A stretch of DNA of 64,000 bases from Mycobacterium terramassiliense. GTDB taxonomy: Bacteria; Actinomycetota; Actinomycetes; Mycobacteriales; Mycobacteriaceae. The DNA lies in assembly GCF_900157385.1 (NCBI RefSeq), contig NZ_LT717698.1, positions 231,312 through 295,311 of the forward strand, in the 5' to 3' direction. Below, one piece after another: positions 1 to 7,555 of the stretch. Positions within the stretch are counted from its first letter, which is position 1; the number at the start of each line of letters is the position of its first letter. The notes beneath the pieces are model-generated. The model worked only from the letters and a program-made list of their open reading frames with translations. It did not search any database and was not told the DNA's origin. The position numbers and the translations under genes are program-made.

Positions 1-327
1 GACGGCAGCTACGAAGACGAGATGCGCAAACTGCACCGCGTCGAACTGCTGATAATCGATGACCTCGCGCTGCACCGCCTGGAGGCCACCGAGACGACCG
101 ACTTCTACGAGATCATCGTCGAACGCCACCGCGCCGCATCGACCGTCATCACCAGCAACCGCGAACCACCCGAGATCCTGACCATGATGGCCGACCCGCT
201 GCTGGCCCAATCCGCGATGGACCGACTGCAATCAGCGGCCTACGAACTCGTCGTCGAAGGCGAGTCCTACCGGCAACGCCAGAAGCCAGGAAACCGAAAG
301 CCGGCCTCTCCGACTGCGTCGGATTGA
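1..327 (+). CDS. IstB-like IS21 helper ATPase, C-terminal part (cut by left edge)
   Basis: The frame is open from the first base, so the start lies outside the window. The visible part is the end of an IstB/DnaA-like AAA+ ATPase: a Walker B strand (LLIIDDLALHRL) about 18 residues in, a sensor-like strand (TVITSNREP), and a C-terminal AMDRLQSAAYELVVEGESYR segment typical of IstB. IstB assists the IstA transposase in IS21 transposition. It differs clearly from the complete IstB encoded at 1078-1893, so it belongs to another element. Whether the upstream half is intact cannot be seen. Confidence 0.75.
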   Translation, partial: DGSYEDEMRKLHRVELLIIDDLALHRLEATETTDFYEIIVERHRAASTVITSNREPPEILTMMADPLLAQSAMDRLQSAAYELVVEGESYRQRQKPGNRKPASPTASD

Positions 328-725
328 CCGGCAACCACCCCTTCCGCCACTATCAACACACGGCCTACAACCGGAACAACCCGGTCCCATGCTCATGGCA
401 AACCAGAGGTCCCATCACCCTGGCAGGCGACATCGAGCACGCATGGCGAAACTGGCAGCATCGTCAAGCGTTTTCTCAAGTCAATACCGACCTACGCAAG
501 GGCCTGGGCGGTTCGATCGTGATGACACGCGCCACCGAGGCGAAACAGACGTGGGTCTTATATTGGGCGCGGGAACGGACCCTCGTCATCTGTCAACGAG
601 CCAACGACTGGGACCCGAACAACGAGCGAGATGTCGCTTACGCGCTCAAGGTGATTGGCGGCGAGATACCGCTCGATGGATGGATCACGCTCGCACGTTC
701 GTTGCTCGATGAATTAAAGCTGTAG
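324..725 (+). CDS. Hypothetical protein, about 133 aa
   Basis: I do not recognise this protein. The frame begins with a TTG overlapping the IstB stop codon, but the first 55 or so residues look unlike the rest and may not be coding. An ATG near 522 is a possible later start. The second half has a normal globular composition: a WVLYWARERTL strand segment, then NDWDPNNERDVAYAL and a C-terminal helix WITLARSLLDEL. No membrane segment is seen. Two hairpins follow the stop codon. Protein-coding status is plausible for the second half; function is unknown. Confidence 0.4.
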   Translation: MTGNHPFRHYQHTAYNRNNPVPCSWQTRGPITLAGDIEHAWRNWQHRQAFSQVNTDLRKGLGGSIVMTRATEAKQTWVLYWARERTLVICQRANDWDPNNERDVAYALKVIGGEIPLDGWITLARSLLDELKL

Positions 726-977
726 GCGTGAAGTCGCGGCCAGTTCGTACCGAATCCCGGATGCAGCGGCATGCCCGCGACTTCGACCTTACGATCCGCT
801 ACCTCGGGAGCTAGTTAAAGTCGCCGGGTAAGGCCGAAAGCACCGGCGACTAGACGGTAACCGTAGCCCGCGAGCGACTTGAGCGACAAACGGGCAGCCT
901 TGACGCTGGCGCCATCCTGTTTGCGCCGATCGCAAGTCTCTCTGGCGCATTATTTGCTGCACTCAATGTCGCCCGGG
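726..977. other. Intergenic stretch with two hairpins
   Basis: No convincing gene lies between the 324-725 frame and the IS21 left end. The DNA contains a 10-bp perfect inverted repeat (GAAGTCGCGG at 730-739 with its complement at 775-784) and a second 8-bp one (GTCGCCGG at 820-827 with its complement at 843-850). Either could act as a terminator for the upstream frame. Neither has a T-tract. Confidence 0.5.
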
Positions 978-1071
978 TGTCAACGGTCATGTAGTTCTCC
1001 CCACTGACGGTCAGGAGATCTCCTCGCTGGTGGCCACGAGTACTCCCCACGGACGGACGTGGGATCTCCCC
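978..1071. repeat. IS21 left terminal repeat region
   Basis: This 94-bp end starts TGTC. It contains CTCCCCACTGACGG near 997-1010 and a diverged copy near 1043-1056. It aligns along its length with the reverse complement of 3494-3586. Such arrays are the IstA binding sites in IS21-type elements. Confidence 0.85.
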
Positions 1072-1077
1072 GGTTGA

Positions 1078-1893
1078 TCAGTTGGGTAGCGGCGCCACCC
1101 CCTTGCCGGTGGTGGCTTGGGCGAGCCTGAACGATTGGCCTTCGGTGACGCAGACGTGGGCGTGGTGTAACAGCCGGTCGACGGTGGCGGTGGCCAGGGT
1201 CTTGGGCATGAGTTCGTCGAAGCCGGCCGGGTGCAGATTGGATGACACTGCCAGCGAACGGGTTTCGTAGCAGGCGTCGACAAGCCGATAGAACCCTTCG
1301 GCGGCGTCCTCGCCGACGGGCAGCATGCCAATGTCATCAAGAATGATCAGATCGACTCGGGTGATGCGGCGGACCGCTTTGGTGATGGAGTCATCGGCGC
1401 GGTGACGGCGTACCAGGGCGCCGAGGTCGTCGATGGAAAACCAGGCCACGGTGCGTCCGGTGTCGATGGCCAGCTGTCCCAGGGCCTCGCAGAAGTGGCT
1501 CTTGCCGGTGCCGCTGGGACCACAGACGCAAAGGTTCTCGCGCCGGTCGACCCATTCCATGCCGCGCAGGGCTTGCTGGGTGGGTGCGGGGATGGAGCAG
1601 CGGGTTTCATCCCAAACGGCGAAGGTCTTGCCGGCCGGGAAGTTCGCCCGCGCTCGCCGCAGCCGTAGGGTGGCTTCGTCGCGGCCGGTGATCTCCTCAC
1701 AAAGCAGTACGCGCAGCACCTCGGCGGGGTCCCAGCGTTGAGCTCGGGCGGTGGGCACCACGTCGGCAATGGCTTTGCGCAGGTAGGGCATCCGCAGGCG
1801 GCGGGTTAACGCGATCACCTCCTCGAGGGTCTGGGTGGCGGGCCCGGCGACACCGGATCCGACCGTCACTGCCGGTTTTTTGGTTGCGGTCAC
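1078..1893 (-). CDS. istB: IS21 helper ATPase IstB
   Basis: This 271-residue protein is a complete IstB/DnaA-like AAA+ ATPase, which activates the IstA transposase and influences target choice. It has an N-terminal helical region, Walker A (GPSGTGKS), Walker B (LIILDDIGML), a sensor-like strand (AVSSNLHP) and a C-terminal DRLLHHAHV segment. Its start ATG overlaps the istA stop codon, so the two genes are translationally coupled. It is unrelated at sequence level to the IstB fragment at the left edge. Confidence 0.93.
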   Translation of the reverse strand: MTATKKPAVTVGSGVAGPATQTLEEVIALTRRLRMPYLRKAIADVVPTARAQRWDPAEVLRVLLCEEITGRDEATLRLRRARANFPAGKTFAVWDETRCSIPAPTQQALRGMEWVDRRENLCVCGPSGTGKSHFCEALGQLAIDTGRTVAWFSIDDLGALVRRHRADDSITKAVRRITRVDLIILDDIGMLPVGEDAAEGFYRLVDACYETRSLAVSSNLHPAGFDELMPKTLATATVDRLLHHAHVCVTEGQSFRLAQATTGKGVAPLPN

Positions 1894-3407
1894 TTTTCAC
1901 CGCCGGGATTGGTCGCGCCGAACCCCGACCAGCCGGCGGTGCCGGGTTGCAGGCTGTGGGTTTCGGTGGCCCGGGTCGGCGGGCCGTTGGGCCCGTGCTG
2001 CTGGTGGGTCAAGATCGCGGCCAGATCCGCATCGGCGAATCGGCCGGCCAACGCCGCGGTGCCCAACGCTTGATCGACGGCAACCGAGCCGTGCAGTTTG
2101 GCGAACGCCACCGCTTCGGCCATCTTCGAGCGCACCCGAGCCGCGCCGGACGCAGCGGCCTCGGTCAGCCACGCGGCCGCGCCGTCACCGATAGCCAGAA
2201 ACGCGGCCTCGGCCGGGTTGGCCGCGCGTGGGGTGCGGTCCCCGGGCAGCGCGCGGCCTCCGGGATGGTCACTGGGGTAATGCTCGTCGCGGATCTGGGG
2301 TCGCCCACGTTGCCCGCGCCCGTGGCGGGCGATCTCGACCGGGCCCGCTTCATCGATGACGGTGACTACCAATTCCTCACCGCACCAGCGCACCCAGACC
2401 CGCTCATCGATGTGGTGGTGCGGCACCGAATAGCGCACTCCCTCCACGCTGATCGTGGAGTCCCAGCCCACCCGGCGGGTCAGGCCGAACGCAATGGCCA
2501 CCGGTTGGGCGGGCAGCACATGCAGCCGTGCACGTTCCTCGACCAACAGCTCAGCGGGGACCTGACCGGTCACCCGATGCGGCCGGGCATTGACCTGCTC
2601 ACAGAAGTCACGACAGGCCTGGGCCAGCTCAGCGAAGGTGGCGTAGGCATCAAGCAGATTAGCCTCGGTGGGCACCAGATCGGCTTTGGCGATGCGCACG
2701 GTGGCCTCCGCACCGCCCTTGGACTGAGGGTCAGCCGGCACACAGGTGCGGATCGTCATCCCGTAATGCCGACCCGCGGCCACCACGTCGGGATGCCGAA
2801 TCGGTACCCGGGCAACATGTTCGACAGTGACCGTCTTCTCGTTGTCAGTCAACGCATACGTCGGTGCCCCACCGATCACCCGCAGCGTGGCGTCCAAACA
2901 GCCCAGCAGGGTCGGCAGGGTGCGATCCCAGGTGGGCAGCACCACCCGAAACCGTGACCAGGCCAGCCAGGCGCAGAACAACAACGTGGGCCGACCGGCG
3001 ACGGTGGGCCCTTGGCCCCAGTCGAACTGCAGCCATAACCCCGGCTCAGCCACCCACGGCCGAAACACCCTGCGATGACCCGACCGCCACGACTTCTTCG
3101 CCGCCGCCACCGCTCGCCGGGTGGTGCGCTCCGAGCCGCCGAAGCCCATCGCAACCAGCTTGTCGTGCGCGACGTCGGCGCGGATCAACCCCTGCGAATG
3201 GTCCACCCACTCCTCGATCTTGTCCAGGAACGGATCAATGGCCATCGCCCGCCGCGGCCGCTCCTCCGGGCTGAGCCCGGCATCGCGCAACGCCACGTAG
3301 TGAGCCACCGTCTTGTGATCACAGCCAGCCAACGCCGCCGCCGCTCGTAATCCGCCGGTCAAATCAAACGCCTCCAAAATCTCCATGATCTCCTCACTGC
3401 TCTTCAC
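1890..3407 (-). CDS. istA: IS21-family transposase IstA
   Basis: This 505-residue protein is the DDE transposase of the element. The N-terminus is a helix-turn-helix region (about residues 12-40). The catalytic core shows the three expected acids: Asp in QFDWGQG, Asp in LTDNEKT, and Glu in KGGAEATVR. A conserved C-terminal region ending near residue 480 follows. The length is normal for IstA. It is co-transcribed with istB through a 4-bp overlap. No frameshift or internal stop is visible. Confidence 0.93.
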   Translation of the reverse strand: MKSSEEIMEILEAFDLTGGLRAAAALAGCDHKTVAHYVALRDAGLSPEERPRRAMAIDPFLDKIEEWVDHSQGLIRADVAHDKLVAMGFGGSERTTRRAVAAAKKSWRSGHRRVFRPWVAEPGLWLQFDWGQGPTVAGRPTLLFCAWLAWSRFRVVLPTWDRTLPTLLGCLDATLRVIGGAPTYALTDNEKTVTVEHVARVPIRHPDVVAAGRHYGMTIRTCVPADPQSKGGAEATVRIAKADLVPTEANLLDAYATFAELAQACRDFCEQVNARPHRVTGQVPAELLVEERARLHVLPAQPVAIAFGLTRRVGWDSTISVEGVRYSVPHHHIDERVWVRWCGEELVVTVIDEAGPVEIARHGRGQRGRPQIRDEHYPSDHPGGRALPGDRTPRAANPAEAAFLAIGDGAAAWLTEAAASGAARVRSKMAEAVAFAKLHGSVAVDQALGTAALAGRFADADLAAILTHQQHGPNGPPTRATETHSLQPGTAGWSGFGATNPGGEK

Positions 3408-3493
3408 TTACTGGCCTTCCGCCCTGGACACATTCGGTCCAGAACAGCCAGCCCGACACCGCCGCCGACAACCGGCAGCGACACGACCGCAAT

Positions 3494-3586
3494 GGGGAAA
3501 TCCGTGGCCGTCAGTGGGGAGAATTCATGACCGCCAGCGGGGAGATCAGCTGGCCGTCAGTGGGGATTTTTCCGTGTCCGCCGACA
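3494..3586. repeat. IS21 right terminal repeat region
   Basis: This 93-bp end finishes with GACA. Read in reverse complement it holds TCCCCACTGACGGCCA at both its outer and inner parts, with a diverged TCCCCGCTGGCGGTCA between them. The outer repeat matches the left end. The istA start lies inside the element at 3407. Confidence 0.85.
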
Positions 3587-3592
3587 CCCGGG

Positions 3593-4337
3593 TCTGCAAC
3601 CATCCCAGTGTGACTGCACCCGAGTACTACAAGGTCCAAAATCCCGACGACTAATCGAGCTGGATAAGCCGGGAACAATCCGTTGGGCGTCTGGCTCCCC
3701 CGACGGACCCCGATCGTTGACATGGCAAGTCATCGGCGCACGCAACAGCGACGACGTGTACGTCGGAGCCCGCGGCATGATGAAGGACCAGAAGCTGAGC
3801 TTGCACGCGTCTGGCGTTTGGCGGTGGGCGTTTACACAACCCGCGGCCGAGAAGTACCTTCCGCCTGGCAAAGATCCCTTAATCCTCAGGTACTCCGCTA
3901 CCGATCCGGTTGCGCCAGGCTGGCGACATGCCGCCCGGATCCGGACACCGACGACAACCTTCTGTCCCGCTTTCGATGAACCCCGCCCAAAGGACCGCCA
4001 ACCGATCCGGTTCTATGGGGCACTAGATAGCCCTCACCATCTCGAATACCACGTTTTCCTGGGAGATGTGGGCGCCCCTGTTCTGAACGTTGAAGGCGCT
4101 TTCGGAGTCGGCGGGATGCCGCTCACATCCGGGAAGTGGGTGTGGGTTATTGGCACTGCTTGGACAATGGACGACTACACCGAGCGAGTCATTGATGGCA
4201 TATTCAAGCTCGCAGCGAAGCACCCCGACGCGAAGGCCGGGATTGCGACCGGAGAGGCCGATGGTTTGCCACACCTCCTCGATCTGGCAGGATTGCAACG
4301 TCCCGACGAAGCCGCTTACGACGACACCGACGAGTGA
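3593..4337 (+). pseudogene. Hypothetical protein, 5' end probably displaced by the IS21 insertion
   Basis: I do not recognise the family. The first usable start is the TTG at 3717, giving a 206-residue product. The frame, however, is open without a stop across the IS junction at 3592. The upstream codons read like protein (LDKPGTIRWASGSPDGPRS), with no ATG, GTG or TTG between the IS and 3717. This suggests the IS separated a gene from its start. The body looks like real coding sequence: VYVGARGMMKDQKLSLHASG near the start, a central HLEYHVFLGDVG segment, and an acidic tail. No signal peptide or membrane helix is seen. If TTG 3717 is the true start, the gene is intact. Confidence 0.5.
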
Positions 4338-4459
4338 CCGGCGACAGCCGCAACCGCCATGCTCACAGCCATAACTGGCCGGATGGCGTCGCGCGACCAC
4401 ATGGCTGCATTGAAGCGCCGCGGCTTCGTGCGACCAACCGGTCCGCGGCGGCACTCTAC

Positions 4460-5041
4460 CTAGAGCACGTTGGCCGACCACCAATCGGGAATTTCAGGCG
4501 CGGGAATGCGCCCGATTAGTTCTAGTCCGACCGCTGCCGACAGCAGACTGATTGCAAGCACCAGAAAAATCAAGCTGGCCATGACCAGCTTGAACATGAT
4601 TTCGTTGGCATTACGCAGGCTGCAAATGGTTGTCACCTGCTGCTTGACGTCATGGTTCACCGCTGAATCGGCCGACATCGTCCAGAATGGGCCTCGCTCA
4701 TCAGTCAGCCGTTCGAGCGTCACCCGGTCGACGGTCTTGTACGGGAAGCCGTATGCGTGGACCACAATACCTAGCACCGCGGAGACGATGAACGAAAGCA
4801 GCGCTGCAAACACGGCAACGACCGCGTAGCAATTGTCGAACACGTAATCTTTGCCGGTGACGACTACGGTCAAGCCAAAAACCACCGTGAGCAACGACGC
4901 GCTCGCCGTGACGAGCATCGAGCCGCGGCCCTCCATCTTCGTCCGCCGGTCGTACTCTGCGGCTAGGAGGTCGCGGACCATTGCCTGGAAAACCGTACCC
5001 GCGGGCGAGATGTAGTTAGGGTCGGGCGTCGCGGCGCTCAA
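4460..5041 (-). CDS. Three-helix membrane protein of unknown function
   Basis: The 193-residue protein begins with a soluble helix carrying charged residues (AAEYDRRTKMEGRG). Hydrophobic segments follow at about 42-62, 71-97 and 149-173, and a cytoplasm-like loop (about 98-148) contains LTDERGPFW. No enzyme motif is present. A short soluble helix followed by two or three membrane helices also occurs in some membrane-acting phage-defence effectors, but I cannot assign it to such a family by eye. It overlaps by 26 bp the small Gln/Pro-rich gene upstream and lies beside darTG. Base composition is less GC-rich than the core genes, which fits transfer. Confidence 0.75.
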   Translation of the reverse strand: MSAATPDPNYISPAGTVFQAMVRDLLAAEYDRRTKMEGRGSMLVTASASLLTVVFGLTVVVTGKDYVFDNCYAVVAVFAALLSFIVSAVLGIVVHAYGFPYKTVDRVTLERLTDERGPFWTMSADSAVNHDVKQQVTTICSLRNANEIMFKLVMASLIFLVLAISLLSAAVGLELIGRIPAPEIPDWWSANVL

Positions 5042-5177
5042 CGTTTCGGCCTATGCCGGCTCTGACGTCCTCGTAGGTGAATAGGTGTATTGACGGCGGT
5101 ATGGTCTCCGTGACCGGCTGCGGCTGCGGCTGCTGCTGCGGCTGCGGTTGGTCGCCGTGGTTTGGGTCTTGCGTCAT
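5016..5177 (-). CDS. Small Gln/Pro-rich protein coupled to the membrane protein
   Basis: This small gene encodes about 53 residues. I chose the second ATG of an ATGATG because AGGGG lies just upstream of it; the frame extends to 5264. The N-terminal third is a low-complexity run of alternating Gln and Pro, made by a CTG/CGG-rich triplet tract at about 5110-5150. The C-terminal part (SIHLFTYEDVRAGIG) looks like a short conserved motif. Its end overlaps the start of the membrane protein gene, which implies translational coupling and a joint role. Function is unknown. Confidence 0.5.
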   Translation of the reverse strand: MTQDPNHGDQPQPQQQPQPQPVTETIPPSIHLFTYEDVRAGIGRNVERRDARP

Positions 5178-5289
5178 CATGCCCCTTGCAGGTGGTTCCT
5201 GAATCGCACTTGTCTGCATCCCAAGCCTGACACAGCACCCCGACAATTCTGGGCATCGGCGCACCGCGTCGATGGATGCAGCGCCTCGC

Positions 5290-6423
5290 CTAGTCCGCGA
5301 ACTCGTCGATAAGGCGTTCGGCGTCCTCGTCTAGATCAACATCCAGCCACCCGCGGAGTCCTAACGCGGTCAACGCTTCAACTATTGCCTGCCGCTTCAC
5401 TGGTGGCCTGCGACGGGCTTTCCACTGCTCAACTTCGGTGATGACCTCGGTCGCGGTCGGCCGGCGACCGTACCGCTGGGCGAGTTCGCCAGCCGCGTAG
5501 TGGACCGTTGCGGCAACTTCGGCAGTTGACGTGTCCATTCGTGCCATCAGATCGGCGGTCCGCTCGACGGCGTCACGCCAGGGTTCCATACGGTCGCGAT
5601 AGCTATCGACGGCATCCGGATACGTCGGTCCAACACGTATCTCGAAGAGATTGCCCCGCTGCTGCTCCACCGCGAGGCCGTTGTTCTGCAGCCGGGCGAT
5701 GTGACTCTTGATGGTCCGATCGAACGGTCCGTAGCTATTGCGCTCGAACTTTAGGTCGATGGGGATGTCGGTCTGCGAGGCGAAGTAAACCAACTTCTGA
5801 AAGATGGTATGGCCAACTGGCCAGTGGTAGGGCTGGCGTTGCACGCGATCGAGAACAGCGACAATGGCAACCCATTCAGGCGGCACAAAGTGCTCACGAG
5901 TTGGTTGGGATGCGTCTTGGGCGGCCGGCATGAGAGCGAGTTGCTCGAAATCGGTCGCTTCGCCGCGCGGGACGTATAGCTCGACGGGTATCTTCAGGCG
6001 TTCCAGATGCCTTGCAAGCGTGGGCCCTACGACTTTCCACTCGAGCTGGCCGTTACCGCACCCCAGGGGAGGCATGGCCAGCGAGGTGATGCCCCAGGCC
6101 TGGTAGTGATCTTCGAGATAGTTGAGCCCATCGACGATGTCATTCAGCCGCGACACAGCACGCCAATGCTTCTTGGTTGGGAAGTTGATAATCCAGTGGT
6201 CGCTGGCCTTGTAAAGGTACGGCTCACCGAGGCGGACTTCCTTACGATCGCACCGAGCGACGTAGTCAGCGAACATATCTGGGTAGCGGCGCTTGAAATC
6301 CAGGGCGATGCCCTTACCCATGACTCCGACGCAGTTGACAGTGTTGACCAATGTCTGCGCTCGCGAGTCCAAGATGTTGCCCGAGACTGGGCGGACGTTA
6401 CTGCGACTACTGAAAGAAAACAT
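5290..6423 (-). CDS. darG: DarG-like macrodomain antitoxin (DNA ADP-ribosylglycohydrolase)
   Basis: This 377-residue protein has an N-terminal macrodomain (about 9-153) with ADP-ribose-binding motifs SGNILDSRAQTLVNTVN and GVMGKGIALDFKRRYP, a Lys-rich FPTKKHWR segment (84-85) and the loop PPLGCGNGQLEW. In the DarTG family this domain removes ADP-ribose from thymidine in DNA. A C-terminal region of about 200 residues includes FQKLVYFASQTD and a YGPFD motif. Full-length DarG proteins also carry a C-terminal domain that binds DarT. The gene starts 17 bp inside the end of darT, the usual toxin-then-antitoxin order. The length suits full-length DarG rather than the macrodomain-only form. Confidence 0.88.
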   Translation of the reverse strand: MFSFSSRSNVRPVSGNILDSRAQTLVNTVNCVGVMGKGIALDFKRRYPDMFADYVARCDRKEVRLGEPYLYKASDHWIINFPTKKHWRAVSRLNDIVDGLNYLEDHYQAWGITSLAMPPLGCGNGQLEWKVVGPTLARHLERLKIPVELYVPRGEATDFEQLALMPAAQDASQPTREHFVPPEWVAIVAVLDRVQRQPYHWPVGHTIFQKLVYFASQTDIPIDLKFERNSYGPFDRTIKSHIARLQNNGLAVEQQRGNLFEIRVGPTYPDAVDSYRDRMEPWRDAVERTADLMARMDTSTAEVAATVHYAAGELAQRYGRRPTATEVITEVEQWKARRRPPVKRQAIVEALTALGLRGWLDVDLDEDAERLIDEFAD

Positions 6424-6991
6424 GCTTGTTCACCTTCACCCTCAGTCCGGATGTGGCGCATCGTTGCACGACTTGCGGCTCACACACGTAGCAACCGAAC
6501 AAGTGTTGGCGCTCAACTGTGTGCGGAACAAGTACCTCAGCCTGGCGTTGTTGCTTCTGCTTCAGCTGTACCCAGGGGTCCGGGTCGCGCCAATCGTCGG
6601 TGTATACCCGCTCCTCGTCAAGATTCGCAAGCCCACCCGGCGACTCGAAGAATCCAACGCCCGACGTAGCAGCGTTGAGATCCGTGATCACTGTACCGGG
6701 GGTGTCGAGCACCACCGGATTAACGCTCACGACCGCGATAGCCGTCCGTAGGTGGAGACGGCAATACATCATGGCGTTGCGGGCATCGAAGTAGAGGTTG
6801 ACATAGTCGTGCAGCAACATTCCGTTGGGGACGCGTTTGTCGACTCGATTCTCTTGTACCGACTCGTTGGCAATTGACTCATGCTGGATCTCTTCGGCCA
6901 GGTTATGGCTTAGGATCCCAAGGTCGGCGATCGACCGCAGGTTCGCGATAGACGTGATGTAGTGCAACTCGCGGACCCGACTTCGCTCCAC
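6407..6991 (-). CDS. darT: DarT-like DNA ADP-ribosyltransferase toxin
   Basis: The 194-residue protein carries the DarT signature: HYITSIANLRSIADLGILSHN at its start (NAD-binding region), an Arg at 49 in VQENRV, the LLHDYVNLYFDARNAMMY segment (59-76), and a Glu at 152 (QAEVLV) in the position expected for the catalytic Glu. DarT uses NAD+ to ADP-ribosylate thymidine in single-stranded DNA. Known systems act in growth arrest and phage defence. It directly precedes and overlaps darG. The length is close to the family norm and no inactivating change is evident. The assignment rests on motif recognition. Confidence 0.87.
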   Translation of the reverse strand: MERSRVRELHYITSIANLRSIADLGILSHNLAEEIQHESIANESVQENRVDKRVPNGMLLHDYVNLYFDARNAMMYCRLHLRTAIAVVSVNPVVLDTPGTVITDLNAATSGVGFFESPGGLANLDEERVYTDDWRDPDPWVQLKQKQQRQAEVLVPHTVERQHLFGCYVCEPQVVQRCATSGLRVKVNKHVFFQ

Positions 6992-7190
6992 CGGTCACAA
7001 CCCCTCGGTTGGTTCCCAAAGCGAAATCATGCTGTAACGGTAAACGCAGGCACCGACATAACCCGCTAGCGGCACTCGGCAGATTTCTCCGCTTGGTACG
7101 CGGCCGCCTGGCCTCAAGCACGGCGACCCGCCGCTCGAGGTCGGCCACGCGCCGCCGCACCGACCACCGGAAGAGCAAATACCGGCACAT
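6903..7190 (-). CDS. Possible small basic coiled-coil protein
   Basis: A 95-residue frame starts at an ATG that shares a base with the upstream stop codon (TGATG), an arrangement favouring translation. Residues 10-30 form a charged heptad-like helix (RVADLERRVAVLEARR), a pattern seen in small mobile-element proteins. The last 30 or so residues overlap the start of darT in another frame and look random, so the true product may be shorter or the frame disrupted. No function can be given. Confidence 0.35.
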   Translation of the reverse strand: MCRYLLFRWSVRRRVADLERRVAVLEARRPRTKRRNLPSAASGLCRCLRLPLQHDFALGTNRGVVTGGAKSGPRVALHHVYREPAVDRRPWDPKP

Positions 7191-7555
7191 CAGAGGTCCA
7201 ACAACTCGTCGAGCGGCGTTGGGGCGCCATCAACCGCGCCGGCCGTCACGCGGTCGTCTGAGAACACGGTCACCGGGGCCCCGCGCGCAAGCTGGTCCTC
7301 ACGATTCCACGCCGCGTGCGACCTCGGCGGTGGCGGTGTACCCGCCGGCTGCGCCCACACCGGCAGCTCGTACACCGCGAACACCGCCGGCCCACCAGCG
7401 CGCAACGCCTCAAGCCTGCGCCGCCGCGGGTATCGCCCGTTGCGACCAAGCACGCCGGCCGACCACTCCTCGTACTCCGCCTCCTCGCGGTCAACCAGCA
7501 AGCGATACACGCCCGACTGGTCCGCCATGGCGGTGTCCGCCCGGACGCGCGGCAT
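7190..7555 (-). CDS. Hypothetical mobile-element protein, 121 aa
   Basis: The start ATG overlaps the stop of the preceding gene (TGATG at 7555), and its own stop overlaps the next frame in the same way. The protein has an N-terminal acidic helix (LLVDREEAEYEEW), an Arg-rich stretch (RYPRRRRLEAL), and an acidic tail (PTPLDELLDL). No catalytic or membrane motif is recognised. It sits between an HNH/phage-like segment and darT in one co-directional run. Confidence 0.55.
   Translation of the reverse strand: MPRVRADTAMADQSGVYRLLVDREEAEYEEWSAGVLGRNGRYPRRRRLEALRAGGPAVFAVYELPVWAQPAGTPPPPRSHAAWNREDQLARGAPVTVFSDDRVTAGAVDGAPTPLDELLDL

Larger units (their letters stand above)
978..3586 (-). mobile_element. 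Complete IS21-family insertion sequence (2609 bp)
   Basis: The element carries istA (1890-3407) and istB (1078-1893) on the minus strand. It begins TGTC and ends GACA. Its ends are long related inverted repeats (978-1071 and 3494-3586), each holding several copies of a TCCCCACTGACGG-like motif, the multiple-terminal-repeat layout of IS21. The hexamer CCCGGG sits immediately outside both ends (972-977 and 3587-3592) and is read as the target-site duplication. Because CCCGGG is itself a palindrome, it could instead be the outermost part of the inverted repeats. Both genes look intact, so the element may be active. Confidence 0.9.

Noticed and set aside
850..1050. 66-codon minus-strand frame across the IS21 left end
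   Set aside because: It runs through the terminal repeats, has no ribosome site and no protein-like features.
1890..2957. Long plus-strand frames opposite istA (for example 1884-2957)
   Set aside because: They are antisense to a transposase with a complete DDE triad and have Arg/Gly-rich composition, as expected of GC-rich shadow frames.
5110..5150. CTG/CGG triplet tract considered as a phase-variable microsatellite
   Set aside because: The units are mixed rather than uniform, and length changes by whole triplets would only alter the Gln/Pro run, not the frame.
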